Numbered from the stretch's first letter, positions 1 to 10,740 are shown. The stretch is DNA of 64,000 nucleotides from Thereva unica (GCA_949987705.1 OX465282.1:92430070-92494069); one strand, 5' to 3'. Program-made: numbers and translations. Notes: a model not told the origin generated them from the letters alone.

Positions 1-2141
1 CTAAGATACTCAGGTGACTTGAAAGACGGGGCATTTAAGTCCACGTCGAAACAGAGGGACAGTTCGTCAACGCAATCCATGCGTGATAAGGCATCGGGAA
101 CCACATTGTGGGTGCCTTTACGATGTTCGATTGTAAAGTCGAACCCCTGAAGCTTAAGACTCCACCGGGCTAAACGACCGTTGAGCTCCTTCTGGCTCAT
201 GAGCCATTTTAGACTTGCATGGTCAGTAATGACCGTGAAAGTCTGTCCCTCAACATACGCTCTAAACTTCTTTATACTCAGCACGGCTGCGTAGCATTCG
301 AGCTCAGTAATGGTGTAGTTCCGTTGTGCTCCGTTCAATTTCTTGGACATATAAGCTATCGGATGTTCTCCTCCATCCATGTCCTTTTGAAAAAGCACAC
401 TACCTACACCAGTCCTGCTGGCATCGCACTGAATATAGAAAGGCTTAGAAAAATCTGGAGTGACTAAAAGAGGAGCTTCCGTCATCAGCCTTTTCAAAGT
501 CTCGAACGACTGCTGGGCCTCATCATTCCAACTAAAAGATTTAGACTTCAAACAATCCGTGATTGGAGAAGCCACGCTAGCATAATTGGGAATGAAACGC
601 TGATACCATCCGGTCATTCCCAAAAACCTCCGGGTCTGCTTATGAGACTTCGGAGTTGGGAAGTCCATGATGGCCGTCACCTTGTTAGGATCGGTTTTCA
701 GAGTCCCATCACCGATTATGAAGCCGAGATACTTCACTTCAGTCACGCAAAATTTGCTTTTAGATAAATTGATGGTTAACCCCGCACGACGGAGACAGCT
801 GGCGACTTTGTCCAGAAGCTTTAGGTGGGAGTCAAAGTCAGGTGAAACTATGAGAAGGTCGTCCAGATAGACAAAAACGTTTTCACGTAAATGGCCCGGG
901 ATGGTCTTATCCATCAAGCGACACATGCGCTGTGGGGCGTTACATAAGCCGAAAGGCATAACTGTAAACTGGTACAGTGGACGACCAGGGACAGTGAAAG
1001 CTGTCCGCTCTCGCGACTTCTTCTCTAGCGGAATTTGCCAGAAAGCGTCTTTGAGGTCTAAGCTCGTGATGAACTTGGTGTCTTGAAGACGACCAAGAAG
1101 ACCATCAATGTGTGGAAGTGGATAGGCGTCCTTCACAGTGACACTGTTCACCTTGCGAGAGTCAAGGCACAGGCGGACCTTACCTGGTTTACGAACCAAC
1201 ACCACTGGAGAATTCCAGGGACTATTTGATGGCTCAATCACCCCCAGCGACAACATCCTGTCCAACTCACCATACATCAGCTGTTGTACAGCGGGTGAGA
1301 CGGGATAATGCCTCTGTTTGATAGGAACTGAGTCACCAGTGTCTATGATGTGTTCCTCCAGGTTAGTCTTTCCCAGTCCGAAGACATCAAAAGAAGGAAA
1401 TCTGGCCTTGACGCGTTCCAACCGTTCGCATTGCGTGGACGTTAAGTCGTGCATTTTTGCAGACACGGATGGAGCGTTTATCTCGCCGACTATTTGGGGA
1501 GCGAGGCCGAAAAGATTCCAAAAATCCATCCCTAGGTACAGTCTCTGGCTGAGACTGGGCACCACATAGATGGTTATATCACGGGTCCTTCCTCCAAAGG
1601 AGATTGGAACTCGAATATAACCGCAAAGTCTCTGCGGAGCCCCGTCAGCAGTATGCACTACAGAGCGCAAAGTGTAGACTGTCACTTCGGGATGATTGGC
1701 TAGAAACGCTTCGGCATCTCTTCCCAGACAGCTAACAGTGGCACCACTGTCCAACAACCCAACCACTTCCTCGTTAGCTACGAGGACCTTCGTAAACAGA
1801 CGAGGATCTGACGAATCAGAGATGAAGGCAGAAACAATTTTCTGCAAACATTGTCGCTTCTCCTTAGCTCGTACTCTAATTTGGGGAGGGGTGCGCTTGG
1901 AAGTTAGGGAGTCCACAAAAGGTGGCTCTGAAAATATGCGCGAACGAGCGGAGATATATCTCTTCCAACGGGAAAGGAATGACAGTTTAACCTCCTCTGA
2001 GGGAAAAACAGGAAGAGCATCAGTGGACGTAAAGTCGCTGATGGTAGTCATATCAGTTGTATGTGAAGAATGTGTAGGGAAAACGGGCGAGCTTAGCTCG
2101 GGCGCGGACTCCCGTATTGTCTCACACCCCGGCTCCGGTTT
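1..2141 (-). CDS. pol: Ty3/gypsy Pol polyprotein (protease-RT-RNase H), C-terminus outside window
   Basis: This frame makes the enzymes that mature Gag and copy the element RNA into DNA inside cytoplasmic particles. Visible in order are an aspartic protease active site (LDSGAT, DSG at 1743-1751), the RT palm with YLDD at 858-869 preceded by a typical PFGLCNAP segment, and a gypsy-type RNase H containing ITDHASLKW at 204-230. The frame is open for about 710 codons with no stop. It overlaps the end of gag and lies in the -1 frame relative to it, so it is probably made as a Gag-Pol fusion through the slippery site at 2138-2144 rather than from its own start codon. The integrase should follow to the left of the window. 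Confidence 0.92.
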
Positions 2142-3202
2142 CCCTGGCAGGTGGGGCACACTGGTGTGACGACTCCTGGCTTGCCACACTTGTAGCAAAA
2201 TAGGCCACGAGTTTCAGACGGGCAGTCCATAAATGGATGACCCGGTTGCTGACAATTCCAACAACGTAAAGGTCGTGAATTCGTCTGGTTCTGACGCGGC
2301 GCCGTCATTTCGTCAACTTCGGGTGCTGGTAAGTCCGGGTGTAAATGTTCAGGCGGATAGGTAGATGGATATACAACCTCGTGTACCTGCCGATCAGGCC
2401 TACGCTCTACGCGCTTCAGCTTCTGCCAGCGTTCGACTCGAACGCAAGTCTCACGCAACTGTTGCATGCTGGCGAAATTCTGTCCTATTATCGCCGAACC
2501 TAACGTGTAGTTTAAGTTACGAATCACGATTCCTATCAAACCGTGTTCCGACATCGGCTTATTCATTCGATTATGCAACGACAGCAGTTGAGCAGAAAAG
2601 TCATCAAACGAAAGCGTGTGTTGTTTGGTATCCATCATATGGAGGATCAGTTCCTCATCGGATTCTCGCGTCCGGAAATAACTTATAAATTGAAGTTTAA
2701 TAGTCGCCCAATCAGGATCTACGAATTTTCGTCGAAACTGGGACCAGTACCAATCGGTAGCTCGTCCCGACAACATCGAGGAGAAATGTCGGCAGACTTC
2801 CGATAGTTCGACCCCATCATCGCGAGCCCTCAGCTCCACCCTGAACAGAAATTCCTCCGCCGACAACAACTTGTCCTCGCCGGAGAATTTTAAATTCCAG
2901 AACGTAACTGGAGACTTGCGATGTTGGGTCCCTGGCAAAAAATCTAACCTGCCGGCAGCAGGTGGGGACGCCTCCGGGGTGGACTGCCGATCCCTGGGTA
3001 CCCCAGGGTTCATAGGGACCTCAGCAGGTCGCTGCTGCATTAGCAGGGTATCTAAAACCTGTCTCAACTGGTCGACTTGCTCCTCCAGCGAGGGAGTAGG
3101 ATTGGGGAAGGTTGGTGAGTCCCCCTGGCCGGCTTCGGTTCCGTTAGGGAGATTGCCTCCACCCGAAGTGGTACCTGCAGTCCTTCCACTTCTGAGCTCC
3201 AT
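2093..3202 (-). CDS. gag: Ty3/gypsy Gag (capsid-nucleocapsid)
   Basis: A 369-codon structural protein that would form the particle and package element RNA. The N-terminal ~100 residues are low complexity with a short heptad-like segment (EEQVDQLRQVLDTLL). The middle carries a retrotransposon capsid domain (around LKFSGEDKL through RATDWYWSQF to the QLRETCVRVE helix). Near the C-terminus is one clean CCHC zinc knuckle (CWNCQQPGHPFMDC), followed by a second, degenerate one (CYKCGKPGVVTPVC, Val in place of His). The start at 3202 is the first ATG after the leader and gives a normal Gag length. The last ~17 codons overlap pol. Confidence 0.9.
   Translation of the reverse strand: MELRSGRTAGTTSGGGNLPNGTEAGQGDSPTFPNPTPSLEEQVDQLRQVLDTLLMQQRPAEVPMNPGVPRDRQSTPEASPPAAGRLDFLPGTQHRKSPVTFWNLKFSGEDKLLSAEEFLFRVELRARDDGVELSEVCRHFSSMLSGRATDWYWSQFRRKFVDPDWATIKLQFISYFRTRESDEELILHMMDTKQHTLSFDDFSAQLLSLHNRMNKPMSEHGLIGIVIRNLNYTLGSAIIGQNFASMQQLRETCVRVERWQKLKRVERRPDRQVHEVVYPSTYPPEHLHPDLPAPEVDEMTAPRQNQTNSRPLRCWNCQQPGHPFMDCPSETRGLFCYKCGKPGVVTPVCPTCQGNRSRGVRQYGSPRPS
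2138..2144 (-). promoter_or_regulatory. -1 ribosomal frameshift slippery heptamer GGGAAAC
   Basis: On the minus strand the heptamer reads G GGA AAC in the gag frame, the X XXY YYZ pattern used for -1 frameshifting. Slipping back one base puts the ribosome exactly in the open pol frame. It lies 17 codons before the gag stop. Downstream GC-rich sequence can pair: CCGG-AG-CCGG immediately after, and CGAGC-TAA-GCTCG across the gag stop. The heptamer and phase are seen directly; its use is inferred. Confidence 0.75.
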
Positions 3203-4420
3203 AGTCTAACCCCAAGATAAATTGATGTAAACTCACAAGCAAAAACTTCCCCCCGGAAGAGTCGACGAAAAAAAAAATTCGGTGCGAAAACGGATTCAAA
3301 TGGATGACAACAAAAATTAGAAGAGGTAGTATGTATCCCCCACGAAAACCAAAACAAAAACAACCGATAACCAGTAAGAAGAAGGTTGCATTAAACAAAT
3401 CAACTAGAAGTTAATAATATTGTGTGTAACCCCCGAAAAAGAATCAACAGTGATTAGTGTGTAAAACAATCAAAGTGATTAATGTCTATATATATTAGTG
3501 TATAAGAGTGAGTAATTAGCTTTAATTCAGTATAAGCGAGGAATGGTTGAGACGGATAACAATTCCCCTCAGGGCTTCCGCATGGTCGATGTCCTCGATG
3601 GCAGTTGGTGAAAACTATGAAGCATAGTCATCACCAAGTGTCATCAAGGTCGCCGACACAGCTTCAGGTCCGCACCGAAAGAAGGACGGAAACAAAAATT
3701 CAAAGGGCATAGTCACGAAAGGGAAACTTCTTCAAAAATAAAAAAATTTAGAGGATCCGCTGTTCAACCACAACTGAGCTACCTTTCGGAAAATCAATCA
3801 GTTGGGAGAAACAGACGAAAAAAACTCAGGACATAAACAAAAAAATAGAATTTCAAAAGCTGGATGGACCTTCCGAAGGGCAAGGGGCGCAGTGGCAGGC
3901 GTTAACACGCCTGTTACCAAAGACGGTTAAGCCCTTGTACCAACTTCAACGTCCACCAGGAAAAATTAATTGAAGATCCTGTTCAAAGACCGACGCAGTG
4001 GCAGGCGGTATCACGCCTGATACCAGAGTCGCCGACCCTAAAAACAGGACAGGGATGAACCACTACTACACCTGCACGCATAGCCAAGCGACCACCGCTT
4101 GTTAGCAAGCCGTGCAGGTCAGCATGGCTCGAAGCTACTCCCAAAACGAAGAAGTTACCGCGTAAGTGAACGGACAGGCCTAAAAGCGAAGACAAAGAAA
4201 AATTCACCTAGAATTTGGACAAGCGCTGAAAAAAAATTCGGCAAAACAGACAAAGGCTAAGGCCTCGCGGTACTACCTTAGCCCACAGCGAGCGCTTGGT
4301 AAAAGTGGTGAACCATAAACAAAAAATCAAATGTTGTCCGTGAAGGCACAAGTGGTACTAAACCAAAAAAAAATTAAACTTCAAGGTCCGTGTAGGACAG
4401 TCAACGGGCTTTAAAAGCTT
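3203..4420 (-). other. Long structured gypsy leader (5' UTR)
   Basis: This 1.2-kb stretch between the primer binding site and gag has no long open frame but many stem-loops. Two related units, at about 3886-3925 and 3994-4036, each contain CAGGCG...CGCCTG followed by a possible alternative stem. Further hairpins are TTGGTGA/TCACCAA with ACTATG/CATAGT inside (3605-3637) and GGCTAAGG/CCTTAGCC (4255-4283), the latter bracketed by AGCGCT pairs. Packaging, translation or dimerisation roles are possible, but nothing in the sequence decides between them. Confidence 0.6.
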
Positions 4421-4432
4421 CGTTGGGCGCCA
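4421..4432 (-). other. Primer binding site, tRNA-Lys type
   Basis: The minus strand reads TGGCGCCCAACG, complementary to the 3' end (with CCA) of insect tRNA-Lys(CUU) as I recall that tRNA. Pairing stops after about 12 bases. It lies four bases after a plausible LTR end (TTACA). A second TGGCGCCC occurs inside the LTR near 4468-4475, but its context fits a PBS less well. Confidence 0.7.
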
Positions 4433-4436
4433 TTTA

Positions 4437-5104
4437 TGTAACAGCATAATGGCGCGATATAAATAGTGGGCGCCACGTATGCGAGGTATTACCCCCTTAG
4501 CCATAAGCCCGGAAAAGCATGACTAAGGAGCCAATACCATACATAAGAAATAAAAAGAAAATCCGGAACTCCTACGCCGGCCACACGGAGTTGTCTAGCT
4601 CGCCGGAGGGGTCGTGGGGTGTGTGGCCGGGGCTTACCGCGGGTGGTTCACCACTTACCTGTGACTATAACACTCATCTTCCGACTCCATCCTTCGGGCA
4701 TCGCCTGAACCGTGTCACTGTAGTGCGGTCCCGTGCCAACTCGTGGTATGGATAACCACCAGCTGACCAGGAAAGGCACTACCTAAGACTCCTGAAAAAG
4801 TAACGCCATCCGCCCCAACCATTCAAAAAAGAAGAAATCTAACACATTACTTTCATCATTACAACCATTACAAATTCTTTGTTTATTTCAGGTTCATACA
4901 TCAATACAAGAACACCAGGAGTAAAAAATCAATATTCAATAATAATAAAGGCAATGAACTCGAATCATTGTCAGACACAACTACATCCACGTATTCAATT
5001 TCAAAAAAAATTGTATTTTACAATAGTAACTGCCCCAGATAAATCCGGTCGATACTAGATATGGAAACGCGTCGCTTTGGTACCAATACGATTAGTTTCT
5101 TACA
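4437..5104 (-). repeat. 5' LTR of the gypsy element (outer edge approximate)
   Basis: The inner edge at 4437 (TGTAACAG on the plus strand, ...CTGTTACA on the minus) is set by the primer binding site. An outer edge near 5104 is proposed because the minus strand there starts TGTAAGAAAC, giving TG...CA ends. A polyadenylation hexamer AATAAA on the minus strand lies at about 4880-4886. The second LTR is outside the window, so the length cannot be confirmed. Confidence 0.45.
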
Positions 5105-6083
5105 AATGATATCACAATTATTGTGTTCAAGATACGGGAAACAATTGTCCCGGAAATAACAAGAAAAACTATTTTCACCAAATGAGCAAACAAACTGACA
5201 AAATCATGTGATTAAGATTAAAAAAAATTAATATGAACTGCGCTAAAAATTATGGTATAGTGCTAAATTAAAGAATGTACGAATATTTTATTTTATTTTG
5301 TGTATTTTTGTTTTTCTGTTGTTGCGTTTTGTTTTGTATTATTTATATTTAATGTATAATTACTTATTTCATAAGGTTCGTACTCACGAAAAATATAATC
5401 AGAAACCTCTTACTAGAAATACCATCCGAAAAACCTTGCTGAAAAATGGCTGCGACCGTTGTTTTAGTAATTAGCTGCTGTCGGTCAAGGACTGCATTTT
5501 TCACCTCTGGAACGCCTCTGATACCACTAATAACCAAAATGAGCCACCGTTGCTCTTCTCCAGCACCTAATATGTCTCAAAAAAAATCTTCAGAATTGTT
5601 CCCCGTCGATGAACGGTATTTCGGGGCATTGGCCCAAGGGACAAGAAAAGAATTAATCCAGATCTCCTCCTACTACACAATAATCTGCAGCTACTAAGAT
5701 CTATATTATTTATATCTTCATGGGTTGTTCGCCTTGCACCAGGACCACATTCCACTTCCAAACACGAGTTTAGGTCTGCAACGGTACCCTCTGAGACTCT
5801 GGATATCCTAGCTGGAACACGCCCATGCAAAATTTCAGCTTCGTGGATACTCTCTTCTACTTCATAAGCCGCAATCACATATGCTCAGCACCAGATCCAA
5901 AATTAATGTGCATAATAAGGAATCGCCGTCCAAAAACTTCCTTTTACCCGGAGTATACCAATCAACGAAATCCCTTATTCAAAATTACACAACTGCCTTT
6001 CTTAATAATGGTTTTTTTCCAACTTTTACAAATCCTTTGTGGACAAATTATATACTTTTTTTTTCCTTTCCGGACTGACTTCC
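5105..6083. other. No recognised gene; one unassigned 103-codon frame
   Basis: AT-rich flank of the gypsy element. The only frame of note is 5567-5878 on the minus strand (103 codons, starting MIAAYEVEESIHEAEILHGR). It resembles no family I know and has no visible motif. It may be a relic or chance. Confidence 0.4.
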
Positions 6084-7430
6084 TCACTGACTTCCCAATT
6101 TTTTCCTGACTAATCCCATTTTTTTTTTCTCGCATACCTCGTTTAAAATTTTTCCTTTTCCTACAAAGTGATTTACAATAAATTTCCCATTACCTACAAG
6201 GTGATTTCCAAAATAAATTTCCCCACCCAAATAAATAATAATTCCGACCGTTACACTCCTAACAACCTTGAGTTTGGCGCCTGGCCATGTTTCCCCAATT
6301 CTGGATATTGCTATTCTATAGAGATCGACAGATCTCTGATCGGCACAAGCCCTGAAACCATCCGCTATCGCGACAGTAAGGAGCAGTGCCAGGATGCTCC
6401 TGAAGTATTGGGAGGAAAATCGTCGCGAGCCTGACCTCAAGTTTCCTCCATTTATCAGGCAGAATGGTGCCATCTGGATCGTTTTCGTCGATGACGGCGA
6501 TAACGATCTGACCTTCCAGCACTTGGCTGTAGGTTTTAGTAGTAGCAGGAAGTATGGAAGTGTTCCTGCTACGTTTAGCCTCAGGGTGATTAGGTTCCTC
6601 TAGGGACCTCTGACGCTTTGGGGCTGGGTTGCCAGTTTGCGAAGTTTGCTCGCCGGCGACCCGCGTCGCCCACCTTATCGAAGCTTGCTGCTTCTCGGTG
6701 AGTCCACCCTCCGCAACTCCCTTGTATCGGACAAGGATTCTATGGGCGTTGCGTAGCTCTTGGTAGTACGCCCTTGATGGAGCACCTTTAGAGCCAGGCA
6801 TTTTAGTTTTTTTAGCCTCCTTAGAGGCACCAGGAGACTGCACGAGTGCAGTTGAAGGGCCTGCTTCTGTTGAAGCAGTTGGCTTGGAGGGAATGGGGAG
6901 CTCCGGATTAGAGTCTAAAGCTCCTTTTTCCCTTTTACTCACCTTACTGCCCTTGCAGGCAGTAGGTTTAGTTTTGGGAGCCCCCGAACTGGAGGCGATT
7001 GGTTTTTTTGGGTTCTTATTTTCCATAAAAGTCCCACGAGTAGTGCGGAAAAAGGGGTCCATCCTGCCAGAGCCGCTTACCAGGATAAGGCACTTGTACT
7101 CTCCGACCTTGCCCGGGCATCGGAGGGAACCGTTCGCGACCAGCACTCTTTAACCACTGGCTGGCCATGCAGCCAACGGCACGGTAAACACCTTAGCTTA
7201 GAAGTGGGGAAATAGGAAGGGGGAAGGAAAATGAGAGAGAGAAAAGGTGAGGGTAAGTGGATGTACCTAGCTTAGTCTGGCCTCTTCGCAATTAGCCTGT
7301 TCGCCATGGGTGTCCCTACCGGTGGCTTGCTGGTTACCAGCTAGCCACCGCCGACATAGCCTAACGCTATTACGAGACTCGCAAACCCCACCACCGCGGC
7401 AAGGTGTAGGTACGAGGTGAGGGAACACGC
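6084..7430 (-). pseudogene. ORF1 relic of an I/LOA-type non-LTR element (DUF4780-like) with its 5' UTR
   Basis: The frame 7146-6316 encodes a basic, Pro/Ser/Lys-rich N-terminal region (probable start at the ATG near 7024) followed by a segment VIDENDPDGTILPDKW then DSGWFQG, which resembles the DUF4780 domain in ORF1 proteins of insect retroelements. The domain continues in another frame (6473-6084) with ACADQRSVDL and ETWPGAKLKVV, so a small deletion or frameshift near 6350-6370 breaks it. Upstream, 7147-7430 looks like the element's 5' UTR (GC-rich, GGTGGTGGGGTTTGCG on the minus strand). It abuts the non-LTR relic that follows at about 7437. The family assignment is from memory of the domain pattern. 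Confidence 0.6.
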
Positions 7431-8518
7431 ATTAAGTCATCGTTAAGTCTCCATATACAATCTTCGATAAGTCCTAACGGTCGATTTAAGTAAATCTGTA
7501 CGTCATCTGCGTATAAGTGAATCAGACAGTGCTTAACTACAGTGGGTAGGTCATTTATAAATAGGCTGAATAGTAAGGGGCCAAGGATGGATCCATGGGG
7601 AACGCCAGATTTTAAGGAAGCTGGCTTTGAGCAGCAGTCCCCGATTTTAACTCTCTGGGAACGTGATTTTAAGAACGCATACATTAATTTTAGCGCTGGT
7701 TTGCTGAAATTAAAGTAGTACGCTAATTTTCTCAACAGCAAGTCATGATCGACGCTATCAAAGGCCTTGGAAAAATCCAGGAGCGCAAGAGCTACAAAAT
7801 TGTCCTTATCCATCGCAAGGCGAAAGTCAGAAGTAATCTTTAACAGCGCAGTGTCACAGCTGTGTGCAGGACGGAAACCCAATTGGTACGGACTTAAAAG
7901 ATTGTTTTGGGTTAGATGGAGTCTAATTTGGGAGTCCATTATTTTCTCGAGCGCTTTGGCCAGAAAGCAAAGAAGACTTATTGGCCTGAAGTCCCCGACA
8001 GATTTTGGAGTGGCGATCTTGGCAATAGGGATGACTAGCGCTTCTTTCCACGCTGTGGGAAAGACACTGAAAGTGAGACAGTGGTTGAAGATAGCAGTTA
8101 TAGGGTAAGCGACATAAGGGAGGATTAGTTTTATGAATTGTGGAGCAACTTCATCAGGACCAACAGCATTCGAGCGAATGGATAGAATCACCCTAGCAAG
8201 ATCTATAACATCAATACAGCTGAAACTGAAGTCACTATCGAGATCACACTTAGCAGAGAATATTGCATCTAAATTTGGTGAGTCTGTTTCATCAACGTTT
8301 GAAATAGATGCAAAGTAACCATTCATGTCGTCAACATCATAGCGACAGGAGATTCTGGCATCTTTATGCACACCTAGGTTGCTCCGAGTATTCCACAGCT
8401 TTTTTGGAGCTACCTTAGGGTTGAGTTTATTTTCATAATAACGCCGTTTCGCATCTTTGATTTTCTTATTCACTAAGTTCCTAGCTTTTTTAAGATTTTT
8501 TAAAGATTTTGAATCCAT
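7370..8518 (-). pseudogene. J1 ORF2 reverse transcriptase domain, truncated
   Basis: The first ~40 codons are a basic linker (KARNLVNKKIKDAKRRYYEN). RT blocks follow: GPDEVAPQFIK, DFRPISLLCFLAKALEK, QLGFRPAHSCDTALLK, ALLDFSKAFDSVDHDLL, SGVPHGSILGPLL and the catalytic YADD at 7502-7513. PHGS replaces the usual PQGS. The similarity ends about 20 codons after YADD, and the last codons belong to the neighbouring element's 5' UTR. The ATG at 8518 is not a natural start: it sits at the junction of an internal deletion that removed most of the endonuclease. Confidence 0.85.
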
Positions 8519-8774
8519 TTATTGATACTAATGTGGAAGGAATGTGCTGCTTCAGCCAAGATTCGCTCACAATGACTACATGAGTCTCAGTGCCTGCTAG
8601 CATTAGGTTGAACTCAACAGATTTATTCACTAAGCTACGCGCATGGAAGTAGCACACATTCAATCCTGGAGATTGCGAGTTAAATATATTAATTAAAGTT
8701 CTTACCTTGTTCATACATATCTGACTGTTAGTATCAGCCATTGGAGAAAGGAAGCGAGGACGTAATCCAATCAA
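8490..8774 (-). pseudogene. J1 ORF2 N-terminus (start of endonuclease), truncated
   Basis: The frame carries the start of an apurinic-type endonuclease: a GLNVCYFHARSLVNK strand, then ETHVVIVSESWLK, the segment holding the catalytic Glu in this family. After about 90 residues it runs into an A-rich deletion junction (FKIFKKS, stop) and out of frame with the RT. The second J1 copy shows that at least 100 codons present there are missing here. Confidence 0.75.
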
Positions 8775-9054
8775 TACCGCAGATAATATACCGCGCAGAC
8801 ATCACTAAATAAAACCAGTAACAGTTGAAAATACAGAAAAAACTGATCCACACACCACCATAGCCAAGCAAAAATATAAACAGATTATATATACTATAGC
8901 TAAATAACACTAAGTAAGCTATGCTAAGAAAGAAAGATCTAAATAAGGAGAGCATTATAGAAATAATCTTCATCATGACGAGCCATGTAACAAAGTACTT
9001 CGCATCCATGCTGAGCCAGGATTAATTGGGAAGAACTGCCTCTAGTATGTAGAA

Positions 9055-9898
9055 TCATAAGTTACGCTTACAGTTGATGGTGCCATCAGTCCTATCTTTA
9101 ACGAAAATCAGTCCGTTCCTTGTAAAAACAGAATAGTTTTCATTATTCTTATAGAGCCTTAAAGTTTCCCTCAGTATATGCGCATTTCTTTGAGTTAAAC
9201 TTTCGTTTACAAAAACAGCGCTTTCTGAACAGAATTTGTCATCTAACTCATTGAGTTTTATTGACTTTTTGATTCTGCATTTGCTAATAAAGGCCTTTTG
9301 TTCATTACAGGAAGGAAAGCGAACTATTATTGGTCCTCCAGATGTGTTCGTAGAAACACCTTTAGCACTTTTATTTTTAGACAGTTTAATACGGAAGGCC
9401 TCTGTATATGGTGACATACTATGATGTACTACATTTGCAATTGCGTTCACAATTACAGCAGGGTTTTCATCAGGCAGTGAAGGGATGCCACGTATGACAA
9501 CCTCATTCAGGCGAGATTTGCGAATGAGCTCCTCGTTTACCATAGACAGTCGTTCACACCTCTCTTCTACCTTAGTATATTTTGATTGCAGCTCATCCAA
9601 GCGGGAACTCAGGTCATTAATCAAGCTCACCAGCTTCTTTTCGATCTCGCTGAAGAACGCCGTCAGACGAGACTCACATTCAAGCGGAGTTGGAAGCGTG
9701 ATCAACGATAGCGGTGAAGTCAGCTGGCATGCTGTCAGCAGTCTTACACTCCGAAGACCGAGGAACGCTGGCATTAAAATGACCACTGCGGCGAGATGAA
9801 GATGATGATGTCGATGCACCGGGTCGACTTCGTGTGATACGGGATGTCGACTCATCACTAACACAATTGCCATTTTTACGGTTGGAATTATTCACCAT
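9055..9898 (-). pseudogene. J1 ORF1 protein, frameshifted
   Basis: ORF1 proteins of this group bind element RNA. The natural start is probably the ATG at 9898, in a Ser-rich frame (TSSSSSRRSG) that stops at 9680. The rest is in another frame: a coiled coil (about 9690-9500, ERCERLSMVNEEL) and then an L1-like RNA-binding domain with NEVVIRGIP, GPIIVRFPS and VFVNESLTQRN, ending at 9055. A frameshift near 9700 separates the two parts. The overlapping ATG at 9873 only opens the downstream frame. Confidence 0.75.
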
Positions 9899-10249
9899 GA
9901 TTCAGCGGATAATTGCAATAAAATGTAGGAATGAATACTGTTTAAAAACACCAATTAAAGTTTCTGAGGCGAAACTAGTTAGTTTGTAAGGTAACACTAA
10001 AACTTTAGTTAATTAGCAGCTTAATTCAATTAAAATTTAAAGCAAAGACGGAGCGAAAGTACACACGTCTATTCCTCACTTGCCATCAACACTCACTCTC
10101 AAATTTGTAAAATAAGTTAAAACATAAGCAACTAGATATGTGGTGTCAAATAATAATAAACATTTATCTCAATGGGACAAAAAAAAATTGTAAAAATACC
10201 CCTTTTTTGCCCCAACAAGTGTATATAACCCCTTAATGTACCGCGCACA

Positions 10250-10740
10250 GGATGCTTTTTTCAGTCTTCTAGCAGCGCTTCAGCCTCCCATACTTGAATA
10301 GTTAATTCATGATTCGCTGGGTGAAGTGTAAGCCATGTTTGATGAAAAAATGACATCCGCCCCGACCCCCGAGGTTTTGTTGTTTTTGAACCGGTTTATG
10401 GCTATGCTAACTTCTTTTAAGCTTGGTGGCGGCAGCGTAGGATAATCTTCAGATATGGGTGGAGCTTCCAACTCCTCAGTGAGCTTGCCATTTAGCCATC
10501 CTTGAAAAATATGTTCTCATCGCTGGTGCTCCCAGATGCCTTTAAGATCGGTGATCAGATTGCTTTCTTTTTCTATGCACTATGTGCAGCATCTTCGATA
10601 GAACTCCCGCGCCTGGTGAGTTCAAAATCAAAAATTTTTCCCAGTCGTTCTTCTTCAGTCTGTGAACCCTCTTTTCGTCTTTTCTGGACTGGGCTTCCGT
10701 GGGCTTCCTGTTCACTTATTGAGCACTAGTTATAATGCAT
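10250..10740 (-). pseudogene. Decayed non-LTR reverse transcriptase fragment
   Basis: The minus strand encodes ELEAPPISEDYPTLPPPSL then KEVSIAINRFKNNKTSGVGAD (two adjoining pieces of one segment), the start of an RT domain in which craft/RTE-like elements read EV..AI..LKNNKSPG.DGI. A frameshift later comes IQVWEAEALLED, matching the block before DWK, with a stop in place of W. Upstream of this (10500-10740) is a Lys/Glu-rich linker with stops. It is too damaged to assign a clade. Confidence 0.6.

Larger units (their letters stand above)
1..5104 (-). mobile_element. Ty3/gypsy LTR retrotransposon, 3' part outside window
   Basis: Read on the minus strand, the order is 5' LTR (about 5104-4437), tRNA-Lys-type primer binding site (4432-4421), a long leader (4420-3203), gag (3202-2093), then pol through protease, reverse transcriptase and RNase H to the left edge. 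The order protease-RT-RNase H with no integrase before the RT places it in Ty3/gypsy, not copia. I read the pol frame codon by codon across the window and found no stop, and gag is open, so this copy appears young and potentially functional. Integrase, any env and the 3' LTR lie beyond position 1. The outer LTR edge is an estimate. Confidence 0.9.
7437..10100 (-). mobile_element. CR1/jockey-group non-LTR element, family J1 copy 1, defective
   Basis: On the minus strand the order is a short 5' region (about 10100-9899), ORF1 with a frameshift (9898-9055), a 280-base spacer, the start of ORF2 (8774), a large internal deletion at about 8490-8520, then the reverse transcriptase until about 7437, where unrelated sequence joins just after the YADD region. 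A second copy at 49168-51587 retains some of the deleted part, which shows that the loss is specific to this copy. There is no poly(A) tail here because the 3' end is gone. Confidence 0.8.

Noticed and set aside
219..2169. Several plus-strand open frames opposite the gypsy pol gene
   Set aside because: They are antisense shadows of an uninterrupted minus-strand pol frame with clear protease, RT and RNase H motifs.
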